NCBI RefSeq assembly: GCF_023333595.1
Contig: NZ_JAIQZM010000012.1
Coordinates: 115,774-179,773 of the forward strand
Direction: 5' to 3'
Origin: Argonema galeatum A003/A1
GTDB lineage: Bacteria; Cyanobacteriota; Cyanobacteriia; Cyanobacteriales; Aerosakkonemataceae
Length of the DNA: 64,000 nt
Each line of letters opens with the position of its first letter. Position 1 is the stretch's first letter. The notes below the pieces were generated by a model. The model saw only the letters and a list, made by a program, of their open reading frames with translations, was not told the origin of the DNA and did no database searches. Below, piece after piece: positions 28,335 through 36,831 of the stretch. Both the position numbers and the translations under genes were made by a program.

Positions 28335-28544
28335 ATGGAGACACTAGAGTTTGTAATTTATCCCGATGGTCGGGTAAAAGAAAAAGTTACTGGCATTGTT
28401 GGCTACTCGTGTGCTGAGGTGACTGCTGCTATTGAAGCTCAGCTCGGGCAGGTACTCAGCCAAGAGCAGACCTCGGAATATTTCGCGGCTGTGCTGCAAC
28501 AGCCTGCAACAGCGACAGCGCAAGCCACTTTTAGCGAGTGGTAA
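28335..28544 (+). CDS. DUF2997 protein
   Basis: 69 residues from ATG 28335 (METLEFVIYPDGRVKEKVTGIVGYSCAEVTAAIEAQLG); an upstream in-frame start at 28269 adds an unlikely N-terminus. The strand-rich start and helix C(A/L)xVTxxIExxLG are typical of DUF2997. It is linked to ycf35 and a ferredoxin in many cyanobacteria. Function unknown; a role with the neighbouring ferredoxin is inferred from context. Confidence 0.82.
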   Translation: METLEFVIYPDGRVKEKVTGIVGYSCAEVTAAIEAQLGQVLSQEQTSEYFAAVLQQPATATAQATFSEW

Positions 28545-28582
28545 TTTTTTATCAATCTACAATTTAGTCACCAGAGGATAAT

Positions 28583-28969
28583 ATGTCACACTTTAGCCAA
28601 ATCAAAACTCAGATCCGTAATCTTGCCTCTCTGCAAGCTGCTTTGACAGATTTAGGGATTGACTGGAAAGAAGGCCCTTGCCCGGTGCGGGGCTATCGGG
28701 GTCAAGCTGTTAATGCCGAAATTGCGATCGAGCAAAACAACGGTTACGACATCGGTTTTAGCTGGAACGGTAATGAGTACGAATTAGTTGCGGACTTGCA
28801 GTTTTGGCAGCAAGCGTCGTCTGTGGATAGGTTCCTGAGCAAGGTGACTCAGCGTTATGCTTTCCAGACTGTCATGAAGGAAACCGCTAAGCAAGGTTTC
28901 CAAGTTGCTGAACAACAACAAAATGAAGATGGTTCGATCCGATTGGTAGTGCAACGCTGGAGGAACTGA
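28583..28969 (+). CDS. ycf35: Ycf35 / DUF1257 protein
   Basis: 128 residues: MSHFSQIKTQIRNLASLQAALTDLGIDWKEGP, then YDIGFSWNGNEYELVADLQFW and LSKVTQRYAFQTVMKETAKQGFQV. It matches Ycf35, conserved in cyanobacteria and some plastids, of unknown function. Its TGA overlaps the ferredoxin ATG by one base, so the two are translationally coupled. Confidence 0.9.
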   Translation: MSHFSQIKTQIRNLASLQAALTDLGIDWKEGPCPVRGYRGQAVNAEIAIEQNNGYDIGFSWNGNEYELVADLQFWQQASSVDRFLSKVTQRYAFQTVMKETAKQGFQVAEQQQNEDGSIRLVVQRWRN

Positions 28970-29475
28970 TGTCCGACTTTTCGGGCTTACCAGCAAATGA
29001 TCCCACAGATTTTTGTCTCCCAATGGAAGACAAAAATCTGGCTGGCGTCTCGCCAGCTTCCACAAGGTCTGGTTTGGAACCAGAACTGGGTGGTTTCTTT
29101 CGAGATGCGCCAGAGCGATCGGGTTTTGAGCCAGAACTGGGCGGGTCGCTGCGGCAGAAGGGGGTTTATGTAGATGAGATTACTTGCATCGGCTGTAAGC
29201 ATTGCGCTCACGTCGCCCGTAACACCTTCTACATAGAACCCGATTATGGTCGTTCTCGTGTGGTTCGGCAGGATGGCGATGGGGAGGAGTTGATTCAAGA
29301 AGCGATCGATACTTGTCCGGTCGATTGCATCCACTGGGTAGACTACACAGAACTGAAAAATCTGGAAGCAGAGCGGGAGTATCAAGTAATACCGCCAGTT
29401 GTGGGATTTCCGATCGATCGCGCACTGCTTACTACCAAACGCCGTCAGCAAAAAGGGAAGGCAAACCGCAAATAA
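28969..29475 (+). CDS. 4Fe-4S ferredoxin with extended N-terminus
   Basis: 168 residues. The core (GVYVDEITCIGCKHCAHVARNTFYIEPDYGRSRVV...AIDTCPVDCIHWVDY) has CxxCxxC plus a distal CP, enough for one [4Fe-4S] cluster; the second CxxCxxC set of a two-cluster ferredoxin is absent. The N-terminal ~60 residues contain two copies of RSG(L/F)EPELGG, and before them residues ~13-30 encoded by two DNA hairpins (29006-29040 and 29041-29057), which look like an in-frame repeat insertion. Last gene of DUF2997-ycf35-ferredoxin. Confidence 0.88.
   Translation: MSDFSGLPANDPTDFCLPMEDKNLAGVSPASTRSGLEPELGGFFRDAPERSGFEPELGGSLRQKGVYVDEITCIGCKHCAHVARNTFYIEPDYGRSRVVRQDGDGEELIQEAIDTCPVDCIHWVDYTELKNLEAEREYQVIPPVVGFPIDRALLTTKRRQQKGKANRK
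29006..29057. repeat. Two hairpins inside the ferredoxin gene
   Basis: CAGATTTTTGTCT (29006-29018) is inverted at 29028-29040 over a 9-nt loop. GCTGGCG (29041-29047) is inverted at 29051-29057 over 3 nt. The reading frame stays open through both. Confidence 0.8.
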
Positions 29476-29594
29476 AGGCGGTACAACATGGATACAGGGA
29501 AGATTTATTCCTTATTCAGTCTGATACCCTTAATTCTGAGAGGGGCTGCTACATACAGCCTCTATTTTTATGAGTGTTGGCATTTTAAGCCATC

Positions 29595-29708
29595 ATACCA
29601 AATCCGGGTTTGTTATCCCCTTTAATTTTTGGCCTAAACATTGTAGAGACGTTTCATGAAACGTCTCTACTATAGACATAAAGGCGGTAATCGTTGCGGA
29701 TTTGGTAT
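29595..29708. repeat. MITE-like element C, TIR ATACCAAATCCG
   Basis: A perfect 12-bp terminal inverted repeat (29595-29606 and 29697-29708) encloses a perfect 28-bp palindrome at 29643-29670, half-site GTAGAGACGTTTCA. The same palindrome sits inside a different element at 40144-40171. It lies just upstream of the lasso-peptide cluster. Confidence 0.8.
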
Positions 29709-29779
29709 CATGGCTAAGATATCGTTGGAAATTCCTATTTATCTGGGAGGTTAGGCAAATTTTGACACTTTCCTTTGCA

Positions 29780-30046
29780 ATGCGAATTTTAGTGCCAGTA
29801 GATGTTTTGGTTCGGGAACTGGACGGCGAATCGGTTATTCTCAATCTTAAGAGCGAACGTTATTTTGGCTTGGATGAGGTAGGCACCCGTATGTGGGCGG
29901 CTCTTTCTAGTTGCGATATGATACAGGATGCCTACGAATCTTTACTATCCGAATATGATGTAGATGCAGAACAGCTACGAGGGGACTTGTATCACTTGAT
30001 CGAACAGCTGGTGGAGCATGGATTGGTAAATGTCAGCAGTCAATAG
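29780..30046 (+). CDS. Lasso-peptide RRE protein (PqqD-like, B1)
   Basis: 88 residues from ATG 29780; a longer frame from 29702 adds sequence from the repeat region. Sequence: MRILVPVDVLVRELDGESVILNLKSERYFGLDEVGTRMWAALSSCDMIQDAYESLLSEYDVD, then LYHLIEQLVEHGLV. It is the PqqD-type RiPP recognition element, which binds the precursor leader and presents it to the B2 protease. The 3' end overlaps the B2 gene by 17 bp. No good Shine-Dalgarno is visible at this start. Confidence 0.9.
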   Translation: MRILVPVDVLVRELDGESVILNLKSERYFGLDEVGTRMWAALSSCDMIQDAYESLLSEYDVDAEQLRGDLYHLIEQLVEHGLVNVSSQ

Positions 30047-30491
30047 TTGGCGCAAGTTAAAAAAACTTTCTTTGTCAGAGCTAAATCTGCTGGTTCGATC
30101 GCTACTGCTGCTGCCGCTGACGGCTGTTTGTATAAAACTGTTTGGGTTTCGACGCCTGTATGCTGCGATCGCATTTCCCAACAAGAAATGGTATTATTCA
30201 GAACCGATAAAAAAAGATATTTACGTAATTACACGCATGGTATCGCTAGCAAGTAACCGGGGTTTATATCGCCCTAACTGCCTGCAAAAGTCTCTAGTTC
30301 TCTTGTGGTTACTGCGCTGTCAAGGTATTGAAAGCGACCTGCGTATAGGAGTACGCAAACAGGACGGCAGCCTGGAGGCTCATGCTTGGGTGGAGTACGA
30401 GGGTGATGTTTTAAATGACAGTAGTGATGTTGAGGAGCGTTTTGCGCCTTTTGCGGGTGCGATCGGGCCAGTGGGAGTGAAATCGTTATGA
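30030..30491 (+). CDS. Lasso-peptide leader protease (B2, transglutaminase-like)
   Basis: 153 residues. It has the transglutaminase-like cysteine protease triad of lasso B2 proteins: Cys84 (YRPNCLQKSLVLLWLLR), His118 (LEAHAWVEYEG) and Asp130 (DVLND). It cleaves the leader from the precursor after RRE-mediated recognition. Overlaps the RRE gene upstream and the cyclase gene downstream (4-bp ATGA). Confidence 0.92.
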   Translation: MSAVNSWRKLKKLSLSELNLLVRSLLLLPLTAVCIKLFGFRRLYAAIAFPNKKWYYSEPIKKDIYVITRMVSLASNRGLYRPNCLQKSLVLLWLLRCQGIESDLRIGVRKQDGSLEAHAWVEYEGDVLNDSSDVEERFAPFAGAIGPVGVKSL

Positions 30492-32359
30492 GCGGCATCG
30501 TCGGTATAATCAATTTGGACGGTGCTACAGTTGACCGACAGATGTTGCAGCAAATGACTGAATTCATGGCCTATCGAGGGCCGGACGATCGAGACATTTG
30601 GGTTGATGGTAATGTAGGATTTGGTCACGCGCTGCTGCGTACAACATCAGAATCGCTACGGGAACAGCAACCCTGTAGTCTTGATGGTGAGGTGTGGATT
30701 ACTGCTGATGCACGCATTGATGGTAGAGCAGAACTGGTTGAAAAGTTGAACGGGAGTATCGATCTTAAAACGGTAACGGATGTAGAACTTATCCTCCGCG
30801 CTTATCAGGTTTGGGAAGAAGACTGCGTTAAACACCTGTTGGGAGATTTTGCTTTTGCCATTTGGGACTCAAGAGTGCAGCGGTTATTTTGCGCCAGAGA
30901 TCATTTTGGGGTAAAACCGTTTTACTATGCTCGTGTAGGGAATAGCCTGATTTTTAGCAATACGCTAAATGGCGTAAGAATTCACCCACAAGTTTCGGAT
31001 GAGTTAAACGATCTGGCTATTGCGGATTTTCTGCTGTTTGGTTATAACCAAGAGATAGATACAACTACTTTTGCAGATATTCAGCGTCTACCTCCCGCAC
31101 ACTGTTTAACTTTGTCACGAGAAACGCTACAATCCAAACGTTACTGGACGCTGCCTGTAGATGGGCATATCCGGTACAAAAAAGCAAGCGATTATGTGGA
31201 TCGTTTCAAAGAACTATTGGGTGTGGCTGTAGAAGATAGACTTCGCAGTGACAGCGTAGGCGTTTTTATGAGTGGAGGACTCGACTCGACAACTATAGCA
31301 GCGACAGCAAAAGAAGCATTATCGAAACAGTCCAAAGCTTTTGACCTTAGAGCTTACACCACAGTGTTCGATCGCTTGATTCCGGATCGAGAACGTTATT
31401 ATTCTGGACTGGCGGCAGAAGCTTTGGGTATTCCCATTCATTATCTAGTCGCAGACGACTACACCCTGTTTGAAAGGTGGGAACAACCCTTACTGCGGCG
31501 TCCAGAACCTACCGATGTTTCCTTCTTAGCCTTTTCAGTCGATCAATTTAAGCAAATTGCTACCCATTCGCGGGTGGTGCTGGATGGCAATGGCGGCGAT
31601 CCTGTTTTATATTCTAGGGGAGCGTACTTTTACTTTGCCTATTTGGTGAAAAACCTGCAATTTCTAAGTTTGGGGGCAGAGTTAGTGCAGTACGTATTGT
31701 CTCACGGTCGCCTACCGCAACCGGGTTTGCGATCGCAAGTGAAACGTTGGCTGGGAATTAGTTCCTGGCGACCTCCCTATCCCAGTTGGATAAGCAAAGA
31801 ATTATCACAAAGTCTTAATTTACACCAACGCTGGGAAAAACTGACTGGCGAGTCAGCGCCAATTCACCCTATCCGCCCAGAGGCATACGAACAGCTTACA
31901 GCACCATTGTGGCCGTACCTTTTTGAAAGCCGAGATCCAGGAGTAACTGGTATTCCTGTAGAGGTGCGGTATCCGTTTTTCGATCTGCGTCTGGTAAATT
32001 ACTTATTAGCAATTCCGCCAGTACCTTGGTTTTTGCATAAGGAACTGGTGCGGGTGGCGATGGCAGGGATTTTACCGGAATCGGTGCGTCTGCGTCCTAA
32101 GACGCCTCTAGTTGGCGACCCTTTGCGGGAACTTTTGCAGCAACCGAGAGGCCAATGGATGGAGCAATTTAAGCCTACATCAGAGTTGGCTGAATATGTG
32201 AATCGAGATGCTGTAGGGCTGATTTCCGAAATAAACTCGCATATAAGTGAAGTATGGCTCAACCTACGTCCGCTAAATCTCGATCTCTGGTTGCAAAATT
32301 TGGAAAACAATCAAAATCAAATTGATACAGGAGAGAAACTATGCACTCAGAAAGCATGA
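30488..32359 (+). CDS. Lasso-peptide macrolactam synthetase (C, AsnB-like)
   Basis: 623 residues, asparagine synthetase B homologue. The N-terminal glutaminase-like domain starts MSGIVGIINLDG: the nucleophilic Cys2 of true AsnB is Ser here, as expected for a cyclase that does not use glutamine. The synthetase domain has the ATP pyrophosphatase motif SGGLDS at 262-267 and ends with PLVGDPLRELL. It adenylates the Asp/Glu side chain of the core and closes the macrolactam ring. Its 3' end overlaps the precursor gene by 19 bp. Confidence 0.93.
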   Translation: MSGIVGIINLDGATVDRQMLQQMTEFMAYRGPDDRDIWVDGNVGFGHALLRTTSESLREQQPCSLDGEVWITADARIDGRAELVEKLNGSIDLKTVTDVELILRAYQVWEEDCVKHLLGDFAFAIWDSRVQRLFCARDHFGVKPFYYARVGNSLIFSNTLNGVRIHPQVSDELNDLAIADFLLFGYNQEIDTTTFADIQRLPPAHCLTLSRETLQSKRYWTLPVDGHIRYKKASDYVDRFKELLGVAVEDRLRSDSVGVFMSGGLDSTTIAATAKEALSKQSKAFDLRAYTTVFDRLIPDRERYYSGLAAEALGIPIHYLVADDYTLFERWEQPLLRRPEPTDVSFLAFSVDQFKQIATHSRVVLDGNGGDPVLYSRGAYFYFAYLVKNLQFLSLGAELVQYVLSHGRLPQPGLRSQVKRWLGISSWRPPYPSWISKELSQSLNLHQRWEKLTGESAPIHPIRPEAYEQLTAPLWPYLFESRDPGVTGIPVEVRYPFFDLRLVNYLLAIPPVPWFLHKELVRVAMAGILPESVRLRPKTPLVGDPLRELLQQPRGQWMEQFKPTSELAEYVNRDAVGLISEINSHISEVWLNLRPLNLDLWLQNLENNQNQIDTGEKLCTQKA

Positions 32360-32505
32360 AGCCAAACACCAATAAATCTGAAAAACAGGTTTATCGCAGC
32401 CCTAAACTGTTTGTCTATGGCGACATCCGCGAACTTACAATGTCCACTAGCACTGCTGGGCCAACACTAGATAATCCAAACGGCCCAGCTAAGAGTAAAG
32501 CTTAG
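32341..32505 (+). CDS. Lasso-peptide precursor
   Basis: 54 residues from ATG 32341, which has AGGAG 7 nt upstream; a second ATG at 32356 would give 49. The leader carries the lasso signature YxxPxL...G...T: VYRSPKLFVYGDIRELTM. With Thr at -2 the core begins STSTAGPTLDNPNG and ends AKSKA, 20 residues. The only acidic residue in the core is the Asp of TLDN, at position 10 with this cut, or 7-8 if cleavage is two or three residues later. A Ser near the C-terminus could be the target of the adjacent kinase. It overlaps the cyclase gene and lies before the kinase gene. Confidence 0.85.
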   Translation: MHSESMKPNTNKSEKQVYRSPKLFVYGDIRELTMSTSTAGPTLDNPNGPAKSKA

Positions 32506-32615
32506 ATTGGATAACTGGGATCTCAGAGTTTGAATGCCATCTGTCTAATTTCTGGCCCAAATAATGGCAACTTTGACTGCTTCGTTATAGCAACCGCATT
32601 GCCCTCAATAATAAG

Positions 32616-33599
32616 GTGTCATTTCTCTACTTTGCATTTGGTCTGGGTCTGGCTTCTAATCAATTCATCCCAGGCTTAGTAGCTTTACAAGCTATACCTG
32701 TAGTGGATGTGCAAGTGTGGCTGCATTTGTTGCCGCTTTGGCTGGAGGAAATTCCAGAAGAGAAGCAACAAGTATGGTACGTTAGCTCGTATCGAGACGA
32801 TCGCTCAATGCCTGTTATGAGGGCGTGGAAATTGAGAGATGGCGCTTACTTTCGAGTTTTATATAGCGATCGCACTCAGTTCATTATTAACCGCGCAGGG
32901 ACGGAAATTTGGGCGACTTGGCCCGATAATTTAACGCTGGAAGATACGGCAACTTACCTTTTGGGGCCAATAATAGGGTTCCTGCTGCGTTTGCGGGGTG
33001 TTACTTGTCTGCACGCCAGTGCTGTGGCAGTTGGGGATAAGTGTTTGGCTATAATTGGCCAAAGCGGTGCGGGTAAATCTACAACGGCAGCGGCTTTCGC
33101 TAAAGCTGGTTTTGCTATTTTAGCCGACGATGTAGTGGCGCTGTTAGATGGGAATACTGGGTTGAGTGTCCAGCCTGCTTATCCGCGTTTGCGACTGTGG
33201 GGGGAGTCAGTAAAAGCTTTATACGGTTCGCCGGATAGCTTGCCCCTGCTAACGCCAAACTGGAATAAACGATATCTCGATTCTCGTTACGGGTTGCAAT
33301 TTCAGCCTTCACCGCTGCCTTTGGGTGCTATTTATATACTGAGCGATCGCATTACCTCTCCTGCTGCACCCTTCATTGGAACAGTGTCTGCCCATACTGG
33401 TTTAATTAGTTTAGTGGCAAACACCTATGCAAGCACTTTAATAGATAAATCAATGCGCGGCCAAGAATTTGACTTGTTGAGTCGAGTTGTGAATAAACTC
33501 CCATTGCGGCGAGTCACGCCTCACGCAGATCCAGCCTATCTATCAAAACTCTGCGATCTGATCTTAGAGGATTTTCAGGCGATCGCGAATGCAAAATGA
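32616..33599 (+). CDS. HPr-kinase-like protein of the lasso cluster
   Basis: 327 residues from GTG 32616; the conserved N-terminal segment (YFAFGLGLASNQFIPGL) begins right there and no ATG is near. P-loop GQSGAGKSTTAAAFAKAG and a following ILADDVVALLDG resemble the HprK/P kinase core. In paeninodin-type lasso clusters such kinases phosphorylate the C-terminal Ser of the precursor or product, so tailoring of this peptide is the likely role (inference from family and place). Confidence 0.85.
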   Translation: MSFLYFAFGLGLASNQFIPGLVALQAIPVVDVQVWLHLLPLWLEEIPEEKQQVWYVSSYRDDRSMPVMRAWKLRDGAYFRVLYSDRTQFIINRAGTEIWATWPDNLTLEDTATYLLGPIIGFLLRLRGVTCLHASAVAVGDKCLAIIGQSGAGKSTTAAAFAKAGFAILADDVVALLDGNTGLSVQPAYPRLRLWGESVKALYGSPDSLPLLTPNWNKRYLDSRYGLQFQPSPLPLGAIYILSDRITSPAAPFIGTVSAHTGLISLVANTYASTLIDKSMRGQEFDLLSRVVNKLPLRRVTPHADPAYLSKLCDLILEDFQAIANAK

Positions 33600-33625
33600 G
33601 TAATTACCAATCATCAATTACCAAT

Positions 33626-33778
33626 AGACATCTCCAGAAAACATTGTATTGATTTGTAGTATTTTGTAGGGGCGAAGCATTTGGGGGAGAATTTGACGGA
33701 AAAATTAGAGATCTGGATATCCCAAATGCTTCGCCCTGCCCCGAACAGTGAGCCATAATTTATTTTTTGGAGATGTCT
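33626..33778. repeat. MITE-like element D, TIR AGACATCTCCA
   Basis: AGACATCTCCA (33626-33636) is exactly inverted at 33768-33778. Inside is an inverted GGGGCGAAGCATTTGGG-type repeat. The right terminus ends one base before the methyltransferase ATG, and the GGAG within it is placed as a Shine-Dalgarno. A second element with the same ends is at 40124-40212. Confidence 0.82.
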
Positions 33779-33779
33779 A

Positions 33780-34928
33780 ATGTATAGTATTCTCGGATAT
33801 GGTAGCATGATTGCGGACAAGGGGCGAATGGATGCCTACGTCAAAGCACTGCGCCAAGCTGTAAAACCGGACTCAGTGGTAGTCGATATTGGGACGGGTA
33901 CAGGAATTTTTGCCTTGCTTGCTTGTCAGTTTGGTGCTAAAAAAGTTTATGCTATTGAACCTAGCGATACTATTCAAGTCGCAAGAGAAATTGCGTATGT
34001 AAATGGCTATGCTGACCGGATTCAGCTTATCCAAAAACTATCAAGCCAGGTAGAATTGCCGGAATTAGCTGATGTAGTAATCTCAGATATACGCGGCGTA
34101 TTGCCACTTTTTAAACAGCACATACCATCTATTGTTGATGCTAGAAAACGGTTGCTTGCGCCCGGTGGAATAATGATTCCCCAGCGCGATACTTTGTGGG
34201 CGGCTGTCGTGGAAGTACCCCATTTGTACAATCGGATCGTATCGGCTTGGGATGATAGCGAATATGGATTTGATATGAAGGCGGCACGACAAATTGTAAC
34301 TAATATTTGGAGTAAAGGTTGGGTAGCACCAGCACAACTTTTAACGACACCGCAATCTTGGGCAATATTAGATTATACTACGATCGAAAGTCCCGATATT
34401 AGTGCCGAAATAAATTGGGATGTGGCGAGAAGTGGAACGGCTCACGGGTTAAGTGTTTGGTTTGATGCTACTCTGGCAGAAGGCATAAGCTTTTCCAATG
34501 CGCCAGGGATGCCTGAATTAATCTACAGTATTGCTTTTTTTCCTTGGACTGAGGCAGTTCTTCTTCGTGTTGGGGATAAAGTGTCTGTTACTTTGCAGGC
34601 AAATTTGGTTGGTGAAGACTATGTTTGGCGTTGGAATACTTGTGTGCTAGAAGGAGATAATCCAGAGAAGGTAAAAGCTAAATTTCAGCAATCTACGTTT
34701 TTTGGAATCCCACTTTCGCCAGCACAACTGCGTAAGACTGCTGCTAACTATGTGCCGACGCTTAATGAGGATGGAGAGATCGATCGACTAATTGTGGAAT
34801 TTATGAGTAGCGGTATGGCGTTAGGCGATATTGCCAATCGAGTTAAGGATAAATTTCCCAGTCGCTTTCGGAATTCGCAGGAGGCTTTGACGCGGATCGG
34901 CGATATCTCTAAAAAGTATAGCAAATAG
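33780..34928 (+). CDS. PRMT-like SAM-dependent methyltransferase
   Basis: 382 residues. N-terminal YGSMIADKGRMDAYVKALRQAVKP, then SAM motif I VVDIGTGTGIFALLACQFGAKKVYAIEP, post-I and motif II (DVVISDIRG), and a beta-barrel-like part as in protein arginine methyltransferases. The last ~70 residues (EDGEIDRLIVEFMSSGMALGDIANRV...) are a separate helical domain, possibly winged-helix or RRE-like. It probably methylates the lasso peptide or precursor; N-, O- or carboxyl specificity cannot be told. Its RBS seems to come from the preceding MITE. Confidence 0.82.
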   Translation: MYSILGYGSMIADKGRMDAYVKALRQAVKPDSVVVDIGTGTGIFALLACQFGAKKVYAIEPSDTIQVAREIAYVNGYADRIQLIQKLSSQVELPELADVVISDIRGVLPLFKQHIPSIVDARKRLLAPGGIMIPQRDTLWAAVVEVPHLYNRIVSAWDDSEYGFDMKAARQIVTNIWSKGWVAPAQLLTTPQSWAILDYTTIESPDISAEINWDVARSGTAHGLSVWFDATLAEGISFSNAPGMPELIYSIAFFPWTEAVLLRVGDKVSVTLQANLVGEDYVWRWNTCVLEGDNPEKVKAKFQQSTFFGIPLSPAQLRKTAANYVPTLNEDGEIDRLIVEFMSSGMALGDIANRVKDKFPSRFRNSQEALTRIGDISKKYSK

Positions 34929-34949
34929 TCGAATTTGTCATTCGATATC

Positions 34950-34972
34950 ACCAATTACCAATTACCAATTAT
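34950..34972. repeat. Heptamer repeat ACCAATT
   Basis: Three copies of ACCAATT occupy the space before the exporter ATG at 34975, leaving no room for a normal Shine-Dalgarno sequence. Confidence 0.7.
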
Positions 34973-34974
34973 CA

Positions 34975-36804
34975 ATGACAAACTTGAGAATTATAAAGAC
35001 AAAGCTAAGAAGTGGTTTGAGTCAACTACCTTATTTGTCCCGAAGTCTCGCCTTAGTCTGGACATCTGCTAAAAACTGGACGATCGCCGGGGCTATCCTG
35101 CTAGTAGTGCAGGGACTATTGCCAGTAGCGACAGTTTATTTAACTCAGCAACTGGTAGATAGTCTAGTAGCGGCTTTAGGTGCTGGTGCTGACTGGCAAA
35201 AGATATTACCGACTCTGACGCTAGTTGCTTTAATGGGCGGTATTTTGTTGTTAACTCAGGTACTTGGCAGTTTACTAACTTGGGTTCGCACCGTTCAATC
35301 AGAGTTAGTCAAAGACTATATTAGCAGCCTTATTCACGAAAAGTCAATAGAGATTGACTTTGCTTTTTACGAATCGCCAGAATATTACGATCGCTTGCAC
35401 CGAGTTCGCCAAGATGCTTATTTTCGTCCGGTGGCGTTACTAGAAAATAGCGGCAATTTGCTGCAAAATAGTATTACCCTGATGGCAATGGCAGCGGTGC
35501 TGACTCGCTTTGGAATTTGGTTACCTTTTGCACTGCTAGTCAGCACTCTGCCTGCCTTTTATGTCGTCTTGCGCTACAGCAGTCAAAACTACGATTGGTG
35601 GTTGCGAAATACTGCTGATGAGCGTCGCACTTGGTATTACTACTGGCTGCTGACCGAAATGCAGTATGCTGCTGAATTACGGCTGTTTGGATTAGGAGAA
35701 CATTTCAAATTTGCTTATCAGAGATTGCGGCGAAAGTTACGATCGGAACGGGTAAAGTTGGCTAAGGATGAGAGTTTTGCGAATCTGGGTGCTAGTGCGA
35801 TCGCGCTTTTAATCACCGCAGTTGCCCTAACTTGGATGGTGTGGAAAGTTTTTCAGGGGCGAGTGAGTTTGGGAAACTTAGCTTTATTTTACCAGGCTTT
35901 CAATCAAGGTCAAGGTGTGATGCGAAATCTCCTGGGAAACCTCGGTCAAGTTTACAGCAATATGTTATTTTTGGGCAACCTATTCGAGTTTCTCGAACTG
36001 CAACCCCAAGTAGTAGACTCCCCCTCACCGAGATTGACACCAATAACTTTAAAACAGGAAATCCACTTTCATCAAGTTACCTTCCGATATCCAGGTAGCC
36101 ACAAGGATGCTTTAGAAAACTTCAATCTTACTATTCCTGCTGGTAAGATTGTAGCGATCGTTGGTAGCAACGGTGCTGGTAAAACTACCCTGCTCAAATT
36201 GCTTTGCCGCTTGTACGATCCGCAGCATGGTAGTATCAAGTTGGATGGCATAGATTTGCGAGACTTACCAATCCAAAACTTGCGGCGATTCATCACTATT
36301 CTGTTTCAGCAACCAGTTGATTATAATACCACCGTCGCCGAAAACATTGCAATGGGGGATTTAATATCATCTCCCAGTTTATCTGAAATTACTGCTGCTG
36401 CTGAAGCTGCGGGTGCTGACGAGATTATCGATCGCTTGCCAAAAGGTTACCATACTTTATTGGGGAAGTTGTTTGAAGGTGGAACAGAACTCAGCGGCGG
36501 CGAATGGCAGCGGATTGCCCTAGCGAGAGCTTTTCTCCGTCAGGCTCCTCTGATTATACTAGATGAACCTACCAGCGCGATGGATTCTTGGGCGGAAGCT
36601 GACTGGTTAGAGAGGTTTCGGCAATTGGTAGGTTCTAGCACTGCTATTATTATCACCCATCGCTTCACGATCGCCAAACGTGCCGATATTATTCACGTAA
36701 TGGCTGATGGTGAAATTGTAGAATCAGGTAGTCATGATGAGTTATTATCTCGCGGTGGCGCTTATGCTAAGTCTTGGAAAAGGCAAATACAGGAATCAGA
36801 ATAG
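34975..36804 (+). CDS. ABC transporter (fused TMD-NBD), lasso-peptide exporter
   Basis: 609 residues. Type I exporter half-transporter: six membrane helices in ~1-320 (AGAILLVVQGLLPVATVYL, LTLVALMGGILLLTQVLGSLL and others), NBD with Walker A GSNGAGKTT, Q-loop, signature LSGGEWQR, Walker B LIILDEPTSAMD and H-loop ITHR. No N-terminal peptidase domain, consistent with a cluster that has its own B2 protease. It presumably exports the mature lasso peptide and gives self-protection. Confidence 0.9.
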   Translation: MTNLRIIKTKLRSGLSQLPYLSRSLALVWTSAKNWTIAGAILLVVQGLLPVATVYLTQQLVDSLVAALGAGADWQKILPTLTLVALMGGILLLTQVLGSLLTWVRTVQSELVKDYISSLIHEKSIEIDFAFYESPEYYDRLHRVRQDAYFRPVALLENSGNLLQNSITLMAMAAVLTRFGIWLPFALLVSTLPAFYVVLRYSSQNYDWWLRNTADERRTWYYYWLLTEMQYAAELRLFGLGEHFKFAYQRLRRKLRSERVKLAKDESFANLGASAIALLITAVALTWMVWKVFQGRVSLGNLALFYQAFNQGQGVMRNLLGNLGQVYSNMLFLGNLFEFLELQPQVVDSPSPRLTPITLKQEIHFHQVTFRYPGSHKDALENFNLTIPAGKIVAIVGSNGAGKTTLLKLLCRLYDPQHGSIKLDGIDLRDLPIQNLRRFITILFQQPVDYNTTVAENIAMGDLISSPSLSEITAAAEAAGADEIIDRLPKGYHTLLGKLFEGGTELSGGEWQRIALARAFLRQAPLIILDEPTSAMDSWAEADWLERFRQLVGSSTAIIITHRFTIAKRADIIHVMADGEIVESGSHDELLSRGGAYAKSWKRQIQESE

Positions 36805-36831
36805 AATGTTGGCAAAATCGATATTTTTTAT

